Below are positions 40,593 to 49,688 of a stretch of DNA of 64,000 nt, piece after piece. Both the position numbers and the translations under genes were made by a program. Below the pieces are notes generated by a model. It saw only the letters and a program-made list of their open reading frames with translations. It ran no database searches and was not told where the DNA came from. Each line of letters begins with the position of its first letter. The first letter of the stretch is position 1. The stretch comes from Leisingera caerulea DSM 24564. Lineage in GTDB: Bacteria > Pseudomonadota > Alphaproteobacteria > Rhodobacterales > Rhodobacteraceae. The stretch covers positions 134,717 through 198,716 of the forward strand of contig NZ_KI421513.1 of assembly GCF_000473325.1 (NCBI RefSeq). The letters run 5' to 3'.

Positions 40593-41573
40593 ATGCGGCT
40601 TTTCTTCACCATCGTCTTTCTGCTGCTGCCCGCCGCGCTGTGGGCGGGCTGCACCGGCACCGACCTGCGCACCACTCTTCCGGCCGACGATACGGCCCGC
40701 CTCCAGGCGCGGGCCGCAGCCGCGCCCTTTGCCGAAGGCAATCACTGGATCGCCCGCCGCGGCACCCGCACCGTGCATGTGATCGGCACCATGCATATCA
40801 ATGACCCGCGGATGGACCCGGTCACCGCCCGGCTGGCCCCGATCGTCCGCGAGGCCGGTCTGCTGCTGATGGAGGCCAGCCCCGCCGACAAGGCCGCGTT
40901 CGAACAGAAGCTGGGCCGCACCCCGTCGCTGATGCTGATCACCGAAGGGCCGACGCTGATCGACCGCCTGCCGCCGGAGGAGTGGGACAGCCTGGCCGCC
41001 AAGGCCCGCGCGCACGGGGTCGCCCCCTGGATGGCCGCCAAAATGCGGCCCTGGTTCCTGGCCCTGTCGATGGCGGTGCCGCCCTGCGTGCTGCGGCAGC
41101 CGGACTTCAAGAACGGCCTCGACCTGCGCTTGGCTGCCGCGGCGGAACAGGCCGGCGTGCCCATCCGCTCGCTCGAAGACCCGATGGCCGTGATCCGGAT
41201 GCTGGACGGCGACCCGCTGGAAGAGCAGGTCCGCCAGCTGCGCGCCTTTACCGCCCTGCTGGGCGGCGGCCAGGACGATTTCTTCACCATGGCAGAGGCG
41301 TATTTCGACCAGCAGGTGCTGCACGCCCTGCACCTGAGCGAGCAGGAGTTTCTGCACAGCGATGCCCTGACCCGGGAAGAGCGCGAAGAGCTGTGGAGCG
41401 ACGCGATGCAAGAGCTGCTGGACCAGCGCAATCAGTCCTGGATCCCGGTGATCGAGGCGGCAGAAGCAGACACCATCGTGGTGGCCGCAGGCGCGCTGCA
41501 CCTGCCGGGCGGGAACGGCGTGCTGAACCTGCTGCAGCAGCAGGGCTACAGCCTGGAGCGCGCCCCGTTCTGA
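40593..41573 (+). CDS. TraB/GumN family protein, copy 2
   Basis: 326 residues from ATG 40593, chosen because it begins the signal peptide (MRLFFTIVFLLLPAALWAGC). The GTG at 40539 overlaps copy 1 and adds charged residues before it. Same motifs as copy 1: HVIGTMHINDPRMD, LLLMEASPADK, and VVAAGALHLPGGNGVLNLLQQQG. A tandem duplication with copy 1, strongly diverged in the middle, which suggests different partners or substrates. The lipobox here (LWAGC) is poorer than in copy 1. Confidence 0.85.
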   Translation: MRLFFTIVFLLLPAALWAGCTGTDLRTTLPADDTARLQARAAAAPFAEGNHWIARRGTRTVHVIGTMHINDPRMDPVTARLAPIVREAGLLLMEASPADKAAFEQKLGRTPSLMLITEGPTLIDRLPPEEWDSLAAKARAHGVAPWMAAKMRPWFLALSMAVPPCVLRQPDFKNGLDLRLAAAAEQAGVPIRSLEDPMAVIRMLDGDPLEEQVRQLRAFTALLGGGQDDFFTMAEAYFDQQVLHALHLSEQEFLHSDALTREEREELWSDAMQELLDQRNQSWIPVIEAAEADTIVVAAGALHLPGGNGVLNLLQQQGYSLERAPF

Positions 41574-41679
41574 ACACAACGCCGCATTGCAGCAGCTGCG
41601 GGGTGACAAGCCTGTCCGCCGCCCCTATAAGGCGCGCAAATCTCCCCTTTTTGGACTCATGAGTGAACAGGACAGTCAC

Positions 41680-42600
41680 ATGACCATTCAAGTTTTCGGC
41701 CATAAATCCCCCGACACCGATTCCACCGGCTCCCCCATTGTCTGGGCCTGGTACCTGAACGAGGTGAAGGGCGTCGCCGCCGAGCCCAAGCTGCTGGGCG
41801 AGCCGAACACCGAAGCGGCCTTTATGCTGCAGCGCTGGGGCCTGGAGAAGCCTGCGATCATCGAGGATGTGGCCGATGATGCGGCTGTCGTGATCGTCGA
41901 CACCAACAACCCGGCAGAGCTGCCCGCCAACATCAACGGCGCCGATGTGCAGGCGATCATCGACCACCACAAGCTGGTCGGCGGCCTGGAAACCAAAGGC
42001 CCCATCGACATCACCATCCGCCCGCTGGCCTGCACCGCCACCATCATGCATGACCTGATGGGCGACGATGCCGCCAAGATGCCCGAGGCCGTCAAGGGCG
42101 CGGCGCTGACCTGCATCCTGTCCGACACCCTGGAATTCCGCTCCCCGACCACCACCGCGCATGACAAGGCCGTGGCCGAGAAGCTGGCCGCCGATCTGGG
42201 CATCAGCATCTCCGACTATGCTGCCGAGATGTTTGCCGCCAAATCCGACGTCTCCTCCTTCTCCGATGCGGAGCTGCTGCGCATGGACTCCAAGGAGTAT
42301 GAGGTCGACGGCACCAAGTTCCGCGTCTCCGTGCTGGAAACCACCGCGCCGGCCGTGGTGCTGGACGGCAAGGCGTCGCTGATGGACACCATGACCACTG
42401 TCGCGGCCGAGGACGGCGTCGATCAGGTGCTGCTGTTCGTGGTCGACATCCTGAACGAGGAAGCCACCCTGCTGGTGCCCAACGACCTGGTCAAAACCGT
42501 GGCCGCCAAGTCCTTTGGCGCCGAAGCCGCTGGCGACACCGTGGTGCTGCCGGGCATCATGTCCCGCAAAAAGCAGATCATTCCGAACCTGAAAGTCTGA
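41680..42600 (+). CDS. ppaC: Manganese-dependent inorganic pyrophosphatase
   Basis: Hydrolyses pyrophosphate. 306 residues, family II (DHH). FGHKSPDTDSTGSPIVWAWY contains the metal-binding H-x-x-x-D-x-D; VDTNN, then AIIDHHKLVGG is the DHH motif; the C-terminal DHHA2 domain ends PGIMSRKKQIIPNLK with the substrate-binding SRKKQ. ATG 41680 is preceded by ACAGGAC. Followed by an intrinsic terminator. Confidence 0.96.
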   Translation: MTIQVFGHKSPDTDSTGSPIVWAWYLNEVKGVAAEPKLLGEPNTEAAFMLQRWGLEKPAIIEDVADDAAVVIVDTNNPAELPANINGADVQAIIDHHKLVGGLETKGPIDITIRPLACTATIMHDLMGDDAAKMPEAVKGAALTCILSDTLEFRSPTTTAHDKAVAEKLAADLGISISDYAAEMFAAKSDVSSFSDAELLRMDSKEYEVDGTKFRVSVLETTAPAVVLDGKASLMDTMTTVAAEDGVDQVLLFVVDILNEEATLLVPNDLVKTVAAKSFGAEAAGDTVVLPGIMSRKKQIIPNLKV

Positions 42601-42624
42601 TCCGCCTCAGGTTTGTGAAACGCC

Positions 42625-42650
42625 AAAGGCGCCCCGCGGGGCGCCTTTTC
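42625..42650 (+). terminator. Intrinsic terminator after ppaC
   Basis: AAAGGCGCCCC, GC, GGGGCGCCTTTTC. Confidence 0.85.
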
Positions 42651-42720
42651 TTTTACGGGTTCTTTTACGGGGCACGAATTGTCCGGCGCAGGGCGCCGGC
42701 CTTGCAGCAAGGCGGCGGGG

Positions 42721-43206
42721 TTACAGCCCCAGATCCTGGCTGATCTTGCGGAACAGGCGCTGCTGGGTGTTGCCGTTGACCTGCTTGCCGCGCTGGTGCC
42801 GGTACCAGTCGCCCTTCTCGTTCAGATAACGCTCCCACACCGTGCCGTCCGGAGCCGTGACGAACTGCCAGCAGCTCTTGTGCGGATATGCTTTGACCGC
42901 GCCGCCTTCGGCCTTGTGCCAGTTAGCCTCGTGGCACAGTTTGCTCCTGCTGGTCACATACCACTTGCCGATGCCGACCGCGTCCTTGGTTTTATTGATC
43001 CCCTGAAAACGGCCGTCCGGCGCCCAATAGGCGTGGCCGCCGCTGTTCCAGTTCGAGGTCTTGCCCGCGTAAAGCTGCTGGATCACCTCAGGGGGTGTCG
43101 CCTTGGCCCCCTTGGGCTTGCCGCCGGCCAGAACCGTTGTTGCCGGCAGGGCCGCCAGAACGGATGCAACTGCCGCCAGTTTGAGGCTGCGTTTGATGGC
43201 TGTCAT
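42721..43206 (-). CDS. Secreted DUF995 family protein
   Basis: 161 residues from ATG 43206 with a signal peptide (residues 1-~28, ALPATTVLAGG). DUF995 domain: PEVIQQLYAGKTSNWNSGGHAYWAPDGRF, WYVTSRSKLCHEANWH, YPHKSCWQFVTAPDGTVWER; two cysteines could form a periplasmic disulfide. Function unknown. Monocistronic. Confidence 0.82.
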   Translation of the reverse strand: MTAIKRSLKLAAVASVLAALPATTVLAGGKPKGAKATPPEVIQQLYAGKTSNWNSGGHAYWAPDGRFQGINKTKDAVGIGKWYVTSRSKLCHEANWHKAEGGAVKAYPHKSCWQFVTAPDGTVWERYLNEKGDWYRHQRGKQVNGNTQQRLFRKISQDLGL

Positions 43207-43555
43207 TGTGAAATCCCCCTTCCCCGGGACGGGCCGCGCCGGCACGCGAAGAGAGGCCTCTGGCAGGCGCTGCCAGCTTCGGCCGGCACCCCCCCCGGCG
43301 TACCTGATGCCCCTGAATGCCAGGGGCCGCCGTTACTCGTTACACACTTGCGCCTGCCAGACACGGCACCTCGGCCGAAAGGCCGGGCCGCCAAAGCAGC
43401 GTGCAAGAATCCCGGCCATGCGCCAACCTATCGAAATGGATAGGATTCAGGGGGCGACCGCTGCCGTGCGGCCCGGCCTTCCGGCCACTGTTTCAGGCCG
43501 CTGAACGCAGGCAAGGCCGGCTTGGGCGCCGGCCCGCACACGGCCCTGACAGAGC
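43207..43555. other. Intergenic region without a gene
   Basis: 349 bases between two minus-strand genes. It contains GC-rich inverted segments (GGCAGGCGCTGCC near 43261-43275, GGGGC/GCCCC pairs) and CCTGGCATTCAGGGG-type stems near 43310-43330 but no clear ORF. Confidence 0.35.
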
Positions 43556-45469
43556 TCAGGCAGATCTGGGCAGCTGGGCGTCATCCTCCGGCCAGGCCTC
43601 GCTGCCGTCATTGAAGTCTTCCCAGCGGGTGTCATCGAGCGGCCCGCCATGCGCTGTCGGCACGGGCCGGGGCGGCTCTGCGGGAGCTGCGGCGTGGTCG
43701 TCCCAGGCCTCTGCAGCGGGCACCTGCACCGGCGCCGCACCCTGCCCCTCGCGCAGGACAAACTGCCCGACCAGCTGGTTCAGCCCCACGGTCTCGGCAT
43801 TCATCGACCGGATGGCAGAGCCGGATTGCTCCACCATGGAGGCATTCTGCTGGGTCACCGAGTCCAGCTGGGAAACACCGATGTTGATCTCGTTCAGCCC
43901 CTGCGCCTGTTCAGCGGATTCGCTGGAGATGCCTGAGACCAGCTCGGCAATGTTGCTGACCTGGCTGACCACCGTGGACAGCGCCTTGCCCGCACCGTCC
44001 ACCTTGTGCACCCCGTCCTCCACATGGGCGGAGCTGGCGCTGATCAGGGTCTTGATTTCACTGGCCGCCTGTGAGGAGCGCTGCGCCAGCGCCCGCACTT
44101 CGGAGGCGACAACCGCAAAGCCGCGCCCGACCTCGCCCGCGCGGGCCGCTTCCACCCCGGCGTTGAGCGCCAGCAGGTTGGTCTGGAAGGCGATGTCGTC
44201 GATCACACCGATGATCTGCGAGATTTGCTGGGAGGAGGACTCGATCGCGTTCATCGCGGTCACTGCGCCTTGCACCACCTCGCCGCTGTGTTCCACATCC
44301 CGGCGGGCGGAGTTCACCACTTCCTGCACTTCCTGGGCGTTGCGCGCCGAGGAGTTGACGCTGGCGGTCATCTGTTCCAGTGCCGCGGCGGTCTGCTCCA
44401 GGGTGGCTGCCTGGCTTTCGGTGCGCGACGACAGGTCCTCCGACGCGGATTGGATTTCACCCGACTGCCGCTGAATGCGGGCGCCGGCCTGGACCACTTC
44501 GGACATCAGCTCATTCAGCTTGTCGACGGTCTCATTGTAGTGCACCCGCAGCGCGTCGTAGTCGCCGGTGAACTGTTCGGCGATCCGGTCGCTCAGGTCG
44601 CCGTTGGACAGGCGCTGAAGACCGCTGCGCAGCCGTTCGATCACCTGCTCGCTTTCCTCGCGCAGCGCGTTCTGCTCATCCAGGGCGGAGATCACCCGGG
44701 CCGAAACCGCGTCGATGTCCTTGGCGATTTCGCCGAAATCATCGGCGCGCATCCGGTCGGCCACCTTGAGTCCCAGATCGCCTTCGGCCACCTCCCGCAG
44801 CGCCGCTCTGAGCCGCCCGATCGGGCGGACGATGTTCAGCGTCACTTTGCGGGCATTGTGCACAATCACCGCCAGCGCAGCCGCTGCAAAGCCAAGCATC
44901 AGATACAGCAGCTGGGTGTCATGAGCGCGCGCAGTTTCCGCAGTCTGTTCGACAAACGCCTTGATTTTCTTGCCCAGCGGCTCCAGCAGGCTGTCCATCG
45001 CCGCGTATTCCGCCTGCAGACCCGGCAGCGCCGCCTGAGCGGCTGCCGCATCCGTAAAGGCCAGTTTCGCAACCTTCTCTGCCGCCTCAATAAATGCCTC
45101 AGAAGCAGGGCCAAGCTCTGCCACCCGCTGGCGGATTTCATCAGTCATATCAACGTTCTGCAAGGCGGCCACGGCATCGCGCAGAGCCTGGCTGTCGCTG
45201 GCAATCCTGGCATTCAGCCCCGCCTTCTTGGCCTCCTTCCCGCCAGGCCCGACCACCAGCGCGTAGACCGCAGAGGCCTCAATCGCGTCATGCATCTTGT
45301 CGGCCATCAGCTCATGCCGGATGACATTTGTCGCGTTGATCTGCCGCTCCAGCTCCAGCTCGCTCTGCCAGAGGCTGTAGACCGCCGCGGCCGAGAGTAT
45401 GACAACGGAAACGATCGAAACCGCGCCTGAAAAAATCAGCCGGGTTTTCATGGGAAGAGTTCGGAACAT
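43556..45469 (-). CDS. Methyl-accepting chemotaxis protein
   Basis: 637 residues from ATG 45469 (AAGGTG 8 bases upstream). TM1 at about 8-30, a helical periplasmic domain (about 31-178; four-helix-bundle type, Ala-rich), TM2 at about 182-200, then two HAMP-like regions (VRPIGRLRAALREVAEGDL and LRSGLQRLSNGDLSDRI). The kinase-control hairpin is VIDDIAFQTNLLALNAGVEA, followed by ARAGEVGRGFAVVASEVRALAQRS. Methylation helices flank it. The C-terminal tail is acidic and lacks a clear NWETF-like pentapeptide. The ligand is unknown. No che genes are near. Confidence 0.92.
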   Translation of the reverse strand: MFRTLPMKTRLIFSGAVSIVSVVILSAAAVYSLWQSELELERQINATNVIRHELMADKMHDAIEASAVYALVVGPGGKEAKKAGLNARIASDSQALRDAVAALQNVDMTDEIRQRVAELGPASEAFIEAAEKVAKLAFTDAAAAQAALPGLQAEYAAMDSLLEPLGKKIKAFVEQTAETARAHDTQLLYLMLGFAAAALAVIVHNARKVTLNIVRPIGRLRAALREVAEGDLGLKVADRMRADDFGEIAKDIDAVSARVISALDEQNALREESEQVIERLRSGLQRLSNGDLSDRIAEQFTGDYDALRVHYNETVDKLNELMSEVVQAGARIQRQSGEIQSASEDLSSRTESQAATLEQTAAALEQMTASVNSSARNAQEVQEVVNSARRDVEHSGEVVQGAVTAMNAIESSSQQISQIIGVIDDIAFQTNLLALNAGVEAARAGEVGRGFAVVASEVRALAQRSSQAASEIKTLISASSAHVEDGVHKVDGAGKALSTVVSQVSNIAELVSGISSESAEQAQGLNEINIGVSQLDSVTQQNASMVEQSGSAIRSMNAETVGLNQLVGQFVLREGQGAAPVQVPAAEAWDDHAAAPAEPPRPVPTAHGGPLDDTRWEDFNDGSEAWPEDDAQLPRSA

Positions 45470-45662
45470 AACTAACACACCTTAGAGCTGTTTTCAGCGC
45501 TGACCTTTTCCGCTTAGATTTAAGTAATCCTGAAGCCGGATAAGCGCCGGCAGGATTTTTGCGGTTTTTTTTTGGTACAGCGCACACCGCTGCCGCACTG
45601 GCCTTCGCCAAGTGCCTCTGCCATAGGTGAGACAACAAGACATTTGCGTGAGAGATGCCGAC

Positions 45663-46538
45663 ATGACCCAGATCATTTCCTCCCTTTCCGAGGTCTCCAG
45701 CCGTTACAAGGCGCTGTTTGTCGACCTGTGGGGCTGCGTGCACAACGGGATCACCGCCTTTCCCGATGCAGTGGCCGCGCTGCAGGCGTACCGGGCGCAG
45801 GGCGGTGTTGTGGTGCTGGTCACCAATTCGCCGAAACCGCGCGCGGGCGTGGCGGCGCAGCTGGGGCAGTTCAACGTGCCGGAGGACGCCTATGACACCA
45901 TCGCCACCAGCGGCGATTCCGCGCGGGCGGCGATGTTCACCGGGGCGGTCGGCAACAAGGTCTATTTTATGGGCGAGTGGGAGCGCGACGCGGGCTTTTT
46001 CGAGCCGCTGCATGTGATCCACGACCCGGTGGAGATCACCCGTGTGCCGCTGAAGGAGGCCGAGGGCATTGTCTGCTGCGGCCCGTTCGACCCGCATGCG
46101 GATCCGGCGGTGAACCGGCCCGATTTCCTCTATGCCAAGCAGATGGGCATGAAGCTGCTGTGCGCCAACCCCGATATCGTCGTGGACCGCGGCGAGACAC
46201 GGGAGTGGTGCGCGGGCGCGCTGGCGCGGCTCTATACCGAAATGGGCGGCGAGAGCCTGTATTTCGGCAAGCCGCACCCTCCGATCTATGATCTGGCCCG
46301 CCGCCGCCTGACAGAGCTGGGGCATGACGTTCAGGATGCAGAGATCCTGGCCATCGGCGACGGCCCGCACACCGATATTGCCGGCGCCATGGGCGAAGGC
46401 ATCGATTCCCTGTTCATCACCGGCGGCCTTGCAGCCAGAGAGACAAAAACATCGGTCCAGCCGGATCCCGAAGCGCTGGAAGCCTATTTGCAGAAAGAGC
46501 AGTCCGGCCCGGCCTATGCCATTGGTTTTCTGCGGTAA
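45663..46538 (+). CDS. HAD-superfamily hydrolase (TIGR01459 type)
   Basis: 291 residues from ATG 45663 (MTQIISSLSEVSSRYKALF). HAD motif I is modified to FVDLWGCVHNG (D-x-W-G), followed by TNSPKPRAGVAAQLGQF (motif II), GKPHPPIYDLA (motif III Lys) and IGDGPHTDIAGAMGEG (motif IV). This class IIA layout (NagD-like) suggests a small phosphate substrate. Preceding intergenic 45470-45662 is the promoter region shared with the divergent chemoreceptor gene. Confidence 0.9.
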   Translation: MTQIISSLSEVSSRYKALFVDLWGCVHNGITAFPDAVAALQAYRAQGGVVVLVTNSPKPRAGVAAQLGQFNVPEDAYDTIATSGDSARAAMFTGAVGNKVYFMGEWERDAGFFEPLHVIHDPVEITRVPLKEAEGIVCCGPFDPHADPAVNRPDFLYAKQMGMKLLCANPDIVVDRGETREWCAGALARLYTEMGGESLYFGKPHPPIYDLARRRLTELGHDVQDAEILAIGDGPHTDIAGAMGEGIDSLFITGGLAARETKTSVQPDPEALEAYLQKEQSGPAYAIGFLR

Positions 46539-46589
46539 AACTGCCTGTCCCGCGGCTGCGCGCGGGCGTGTCATGTGACTGCCCAAACG

Positions 46590-46617
46590 AACCCTGCCCC
46601 CACCGGGCGGGGTTTTC
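46590..46617 (+). terminator. Intrinsic terminator after the HAD gene
   Basis: AACCCTGCCC, loop, GGGCGGGGTTTTC followed by TTTTG. Confidence 0.65.
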
Positions 46618-46763
46618 TTTTGTCAGAAACCTCTTGATTTTCTGCAACTGCAAAGTAATAAAGTTGCGCAAGCGGCCATTCCGGCGCGCAAAAGTTACAA
46701 CGCCAAAACGGTCACGCCATGCGATCAGGACATATGATCAGGGCCGGGCGAACGGAGGATGAG

Positions 46764-47207
46764 ATGTTGGACAACATGCCGCGCGGAACCATCTGCATCG
46801 AAGACATCGAGATGGGCATGGTGCGCTATCTGCGCAAAGTGATCACCGATGAGGACATCGAGAAGTTCGCCCAGGTCTCGACCGACCGCAACCCGGTGCA
46901 TCTGGATGACGATTACGCCCAGGACACCATTTTCGAGGGCCGCATCGCGCATGGGATGCTGACCGCCGGGCTGATCTCGGCCGTCATTGGCGAGCAGCTG
47001 CCGGGCCATGGCACCATCTACATGAGCCAGTCGCTGAAGTTCCTGGCGCCGGTGCGCCCGGGCGACCTGGTGCTGGCGGAGGTCGAGGTGACCGACATCG
47101 TGATCGACAAGCGCCGGGTCAAGCTGGACTGCCGCTGCATCGTCGACGGCAAGAAGGTGCTGGTGGGCGAGGCCATGGTGATGGCGCCGTCGCGCAAGTT
47201 CGACTGA
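46764..47207 (+). CDS. MaoC-family (R)-enoyl-CoA hydratase
   Basis: 147 residues from ATG 46764, which has GGAGG 5 bases upstream; earlier ATGs at 46719 and 46734 lack one. Hot-dog fold with the hydratase catalytic motif STDRNPVHLDDDYA (Asp and His), then FEGRIAHGMLTAGLISAVIG and PVRPGDLVLAEVEVTD. Similar to PhaJ-type (R)-specific enoyl-CoA hydratase, linking fatty-acid oxidation to PHA or lipid synthesis; the substrate is inferred. Confidence 0.88.
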   Translation: MLDNMPRGTICIEDIEMGMVRYLRKVITDEDIEKFAQVSTDRNPVHLDDDYAQDTIFEGRIAHGMLTAGLISAVIGEQLPGHGTIYMSQSLKFLAPVRPGDLVLAEVEVTDIVIDKRRVKLDCRCIVDGKKVLVGEAMVMAPSRKFD

Positions 47208-47454
47208 ATTTACTGTACGCAGCAGGTTCAGCCGCCGGGGGCCTTTGCCCTTGGCGGTTTTGTTTTGCTGGTCTGTTTCGTTCGTTCCGTTCGGTTCTGC
47301 GCTGAAGCCCAATTAAGGGGGCGGCGCCGCCGGGTGGAGGTGGACAGACCCCGCCGGGGGCCTGCTCGGACAGGATTTCCTGAACGACCCCCTTTTTATC
47401 AGGGCCGGTCTCCGGGTGTTGCGCAGGCAGCCCATAGATGCCTGGGCCTCGTAT

Positions 47455-47480
47455 CATGGTTCCCGCGCGCGGGAACCATG
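47455..47480. repeat. Perfect 26-bp palindrome
   Basis: The 26 bases equal their own reverse complement: CATGGTTCCCGCG joined directly to CGCGGGAACCATG, with no loop. It is not followed by a T-run, so it is not an ordinary terminator. Confidence 0.8.
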
Positions 47481-47539
47481 GCGGGGGATCGCGATCAGGA
47501 GGCAGTTTGGCATTTACACGTGAGAATTGCGTGAAGGGG

Positions 47540-47645
47540 GCGTACGGTGGGGGCGCAACGCCCCGGTGAGGGTGGGCCATCCCGCCCGGAATCAAGGCGC
47601 GCAGCGCCGCCGGGCGAGCGCCTGCCCGCCCCACCGGGCTGGCGC
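47540..47645. repeat. GC-rich intergenic repeat block
   Basis: Contains GGGGGCGCAACGCCCC, CAAGGCGCGCAGCGCC and GAGCGCCTGCCCGCCCC in sequence; each is part of a short stem. This order is common between genes in roseobacter chromosomes. Confidence 0.45.
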
Positions 47646-47811
47646 TTTGGCAAGTGCAGTAGTCCCATGATGAGTTGTACGGACGTTGCAGGGATAAACT
47701 GCCATGCATAGCCGTTGCAGCGCCACCCCGCGGGCATGCGCTCGTCCTGCTCCCGCCCTCCCCCGCCACTGGCCGCTTGAACCGCCGCGCGGCTACGGGT
47801 ACGGATGCGCC

Positions 47812-48744
47812 ATGCGTATCGTCAGAGATTTTGAATTCGTTGAAGTGCAGGACCGGGGCGCCACCGTTGCCATCGGCAACTTCGACGGCGTGCATCTGGG
47901 TCATCAGTCGGTGATCAAGCTGGCCCGCAAGGCGGCGCCGGATGCGCCCTTGGGCGTGATGACGTTTGAGCCGCACCCGCGGGAGTATTTTGCGCCGGAT
48001 GCGCCGCCGTTCCGGCTGATGCGCGCCGAGACCCGTGCCCACCGGCTGGAAAAGCTGGGGGTGGAGCGGCTGTATGAGCTGAACTTCAACACTGCGCTGT
48101 CGAGCCTGACCCCGGAGGAGTTTGCCCGCGACGTGATCTTTGAAGGGCTGGGGCTGGCGCATGTTGTGGTGGGCGCCGATTTCTGTTTCGGCAAGGGGCG
48201 TGCGGGCAATGCCGAAGACCTGCAGCGGTTTGGCAAACAGTACGGGTTTGGCGTGACGATTGCGCCCCTGATGGAATATTCCGAACACGCGGTGTCCTCC
48301 ACCGCGATCCGCAATGCGCTGAGCGAGGGCCGGCCTGCCGATGCCAAGGAGATGCTGGGCCACTGGCACCGGATCGAAGGCGTGGTGATCGGCGGCGAGC
48401 AGCGCGGGCGGGAGCTGGGCTTCCCCACGGCAAACATGTCGATTGACGGGCTGCATCAGCCGCGGTTCGGGGTCTATGCGGTGCTGGTCGATGTGCTGGA
48501 GGGGCCGCATAAGGGCAGTTACCACGGCGCGGCCTCGATCGGGGTGCGGCCGATGTTCGGCGGCGTGGTGCCGAATATCGAGACCTATCTGTTCGATTTC
48601 TCCGGCGACCTTTATGGCGCGACTCTGTCGGTGGGGCTGGTGGAATTCCTGCGGCCTGAGCTGAAGTTCGACGGGCTGGACGCGCTGACCGCCCAGATGG
48701 ATGCGGATTGCGCCCAAGCGCGCGAAATCCTGGCGGCGCTATGA
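47812..48744 (+). CDS. ribF: Bifunctional riboflavin kinase / FAD synthetase
   Basis: Makes FMN from riboflavin and FAD from FMN. 310 residues from ATG 47812 (MRIVRDFEFVEVQDRG). FAD synthetase part (about residues 15-170): AIGNFDGVHLGHQSVI with the nucleotidyltransferase HxGH-like motif, VSSTAIRNAL. Riboflavin kinase part (about 185-308): VVIGGEQRGRELGFPTANM. Overlaps the next gene by 4 bases (ATGA). Confidence 0.96.
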   Translation: MRIVRDFEFVEVQDRGATVAIGNFDGVHLGHQSVIKLARKAAPDAPLGVMTFEPHPREYFAPDAPPFRLMRAETRAHRLEKLGVERLYELNFNTALSSLTPEEFARDVIFEGLGLAHVVVGADFCFGKGRAGNAEDLQRFGKQYGFGVTIAPLMEYSEHAVSSTAIRNALSEGRPADAKEMLGHWHRIEGVVIGGEQRGRELGFPTANMSIDGLHQPRFGVYAVLVDVLEGPHKGSYHGAASIGVRPMFGGVVPNIETYLFDFSGDLYGATLSVGLVEFLRPELKFDGLDALTAQMDADCAQAREILAAL

Positions 48745-49223
48745 GACGGCGCAAGGATGTGATCGACCGCTCCGGCCTGGGCACGCGCTTCTGGGAAAAG
48801 AAGCCGCTGGCGAAGCTCAGCCAGAAGGAATGGGAAGCGCTGTGCGACGGCTGCGGCAAATGCTGCCTGAACAAGCTGGAGGATGAGGACAGCGGCGAGG
48901 TGGCGCTGACCCGGGTGGCCTGCCGCCTGCTGGACGACAGCAGCTGCCGCTGCGCGCAATATCCGATCCGGCATCAGTTCGTGCCGGAATGCATCGTGCT
49001 GAAACCGGACAACCTGGACACCCATGCCTATTGGATGCCGGAGACCTGCGCCTACCGGCTGTTGTGGCAGGGCAAGCCGCTGCCGGAGTGGCATCCGCTG
49101 CTGACCGGCACGCCGGAAAGCGTGCATGAAGCCGGCGTTTCGGTGCGCGGCTGGACGGTGTCGGAGTTCGAGATCGCCGAAGAAGAGTGGGAAGACCACA
49201 TCATCGAGGAGCCGCTGGGCTGA
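48741..49223 (+). CDS. YcgN/UPF0260 cysteine-cluster protein
   Basis: 160 residues from ATG 48741 overlapping the ribF stop. The family's cysteine pattern is clear: CDGCGKCCLNKLEDE at residues ~36-50, then CRLLDDSSCRCAQYP and ETCAYRLL, likely binding a metal or Fe-S cluster. FWEKKPLAKLSQKEWEALC is the usual N-terminal region. Function unknown. Coupled to ribF. Confidence 0.9.
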   Translation: MRRRKDVIDRSGLGTRFWEKKPLAKLSQKEWEALCDGCGKCCLNKLEDEDSGEVALTRVACRLLDDSSCRCAQYPIRHQFVPECIVLKPDNLDTHAYWMPETCAYRLLWQGKPLPEWHPLLTGTPESVHEAGVSVRGWTVSEFEIAEEEWEDHIIEEPLG

Positions 49224-49386
49224 GCAGCCGCCGCCGGGCGGTCGGGTCGCATCAAATTTGACGCGCATCCAGCACAACCACTGGTTGCAAATCTCCGTGT
49301 TCAAGCCGAAACTGCTGCCAGCCGGTTGCGGCTGCCGCCTGTCTGGGCGGCGGCCGTAAAACCGGGCAATAAGGAGGCAGCAGAAA

Positions 49387-49593
49387 ATGCCGTTTGAGCA
49401 TGGCACCTATTTCACCGCCGCGGATGAGCGCAAGACCAGGGCCTTTCTGGCCGGTCTGGGGCTGAGCCCGCGGCAGGAAACTCAGATCCGCGCCTGGCAC
49501 CGGTCCCGGCTGAGCGCGCAGCTGTCGCTGTGGTCCTCGGTCGCGGCGGCGGCCGGGATTGCGCTGGGGTATTTCCTTGCAGGGGTGTTCTGA
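49387..49593 (+). CDS. Small single-TM protein
   Basis: 68 residues. Soluble, charged first part (MPFEHGTYFTAADERKTRAF), then a C-terminal membrane helix (WSSVAAAAGIALGYFLAGVF). AAGGAGG lies 9 bases before the ATG. I do not recognise the family. Confidence 0.65.
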   Translation: MPFEHGTYFTAADERKTRAFLAGLGLSPRQETQIRAWHRSRLSAQLSLWSSVAAAAGIALGYFLAGVF

Positions 49594-49688
49594 CGTTCCG
49601 GCGGCGCGGCCATTGCCGGCTTGGCAGCGGCGCGGGGCTGGAATAGGTCTGGATGCGGACAGCCGCAACAGAGCAAGGACCCCGCCCG

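Larger units (their letters stand above)
47208..47811. other. 600-base repeat-rich intergenic region
   Basis: No plausible gene between the MaoC gene and ribF. It holds a GC palindrome (GGCGGCGCCGCC, about 47321-47332), a perfect 26-bp palindrome (47455-47480) and a GC-rich intergenic-repeat block around 47540-47645. The open frames crossing it are Pro/Arg-rich shadows. Confidence 0.55.

Noticed and set aside
47119..48717. 532-codon minus-strand open frame across the 47.2-47.8 kb gap and ribF
   Set aside because: The part over ribF is a shadow, and the part over the gap is Pro/Arg-rich without motifs; no ribosome site supports it.
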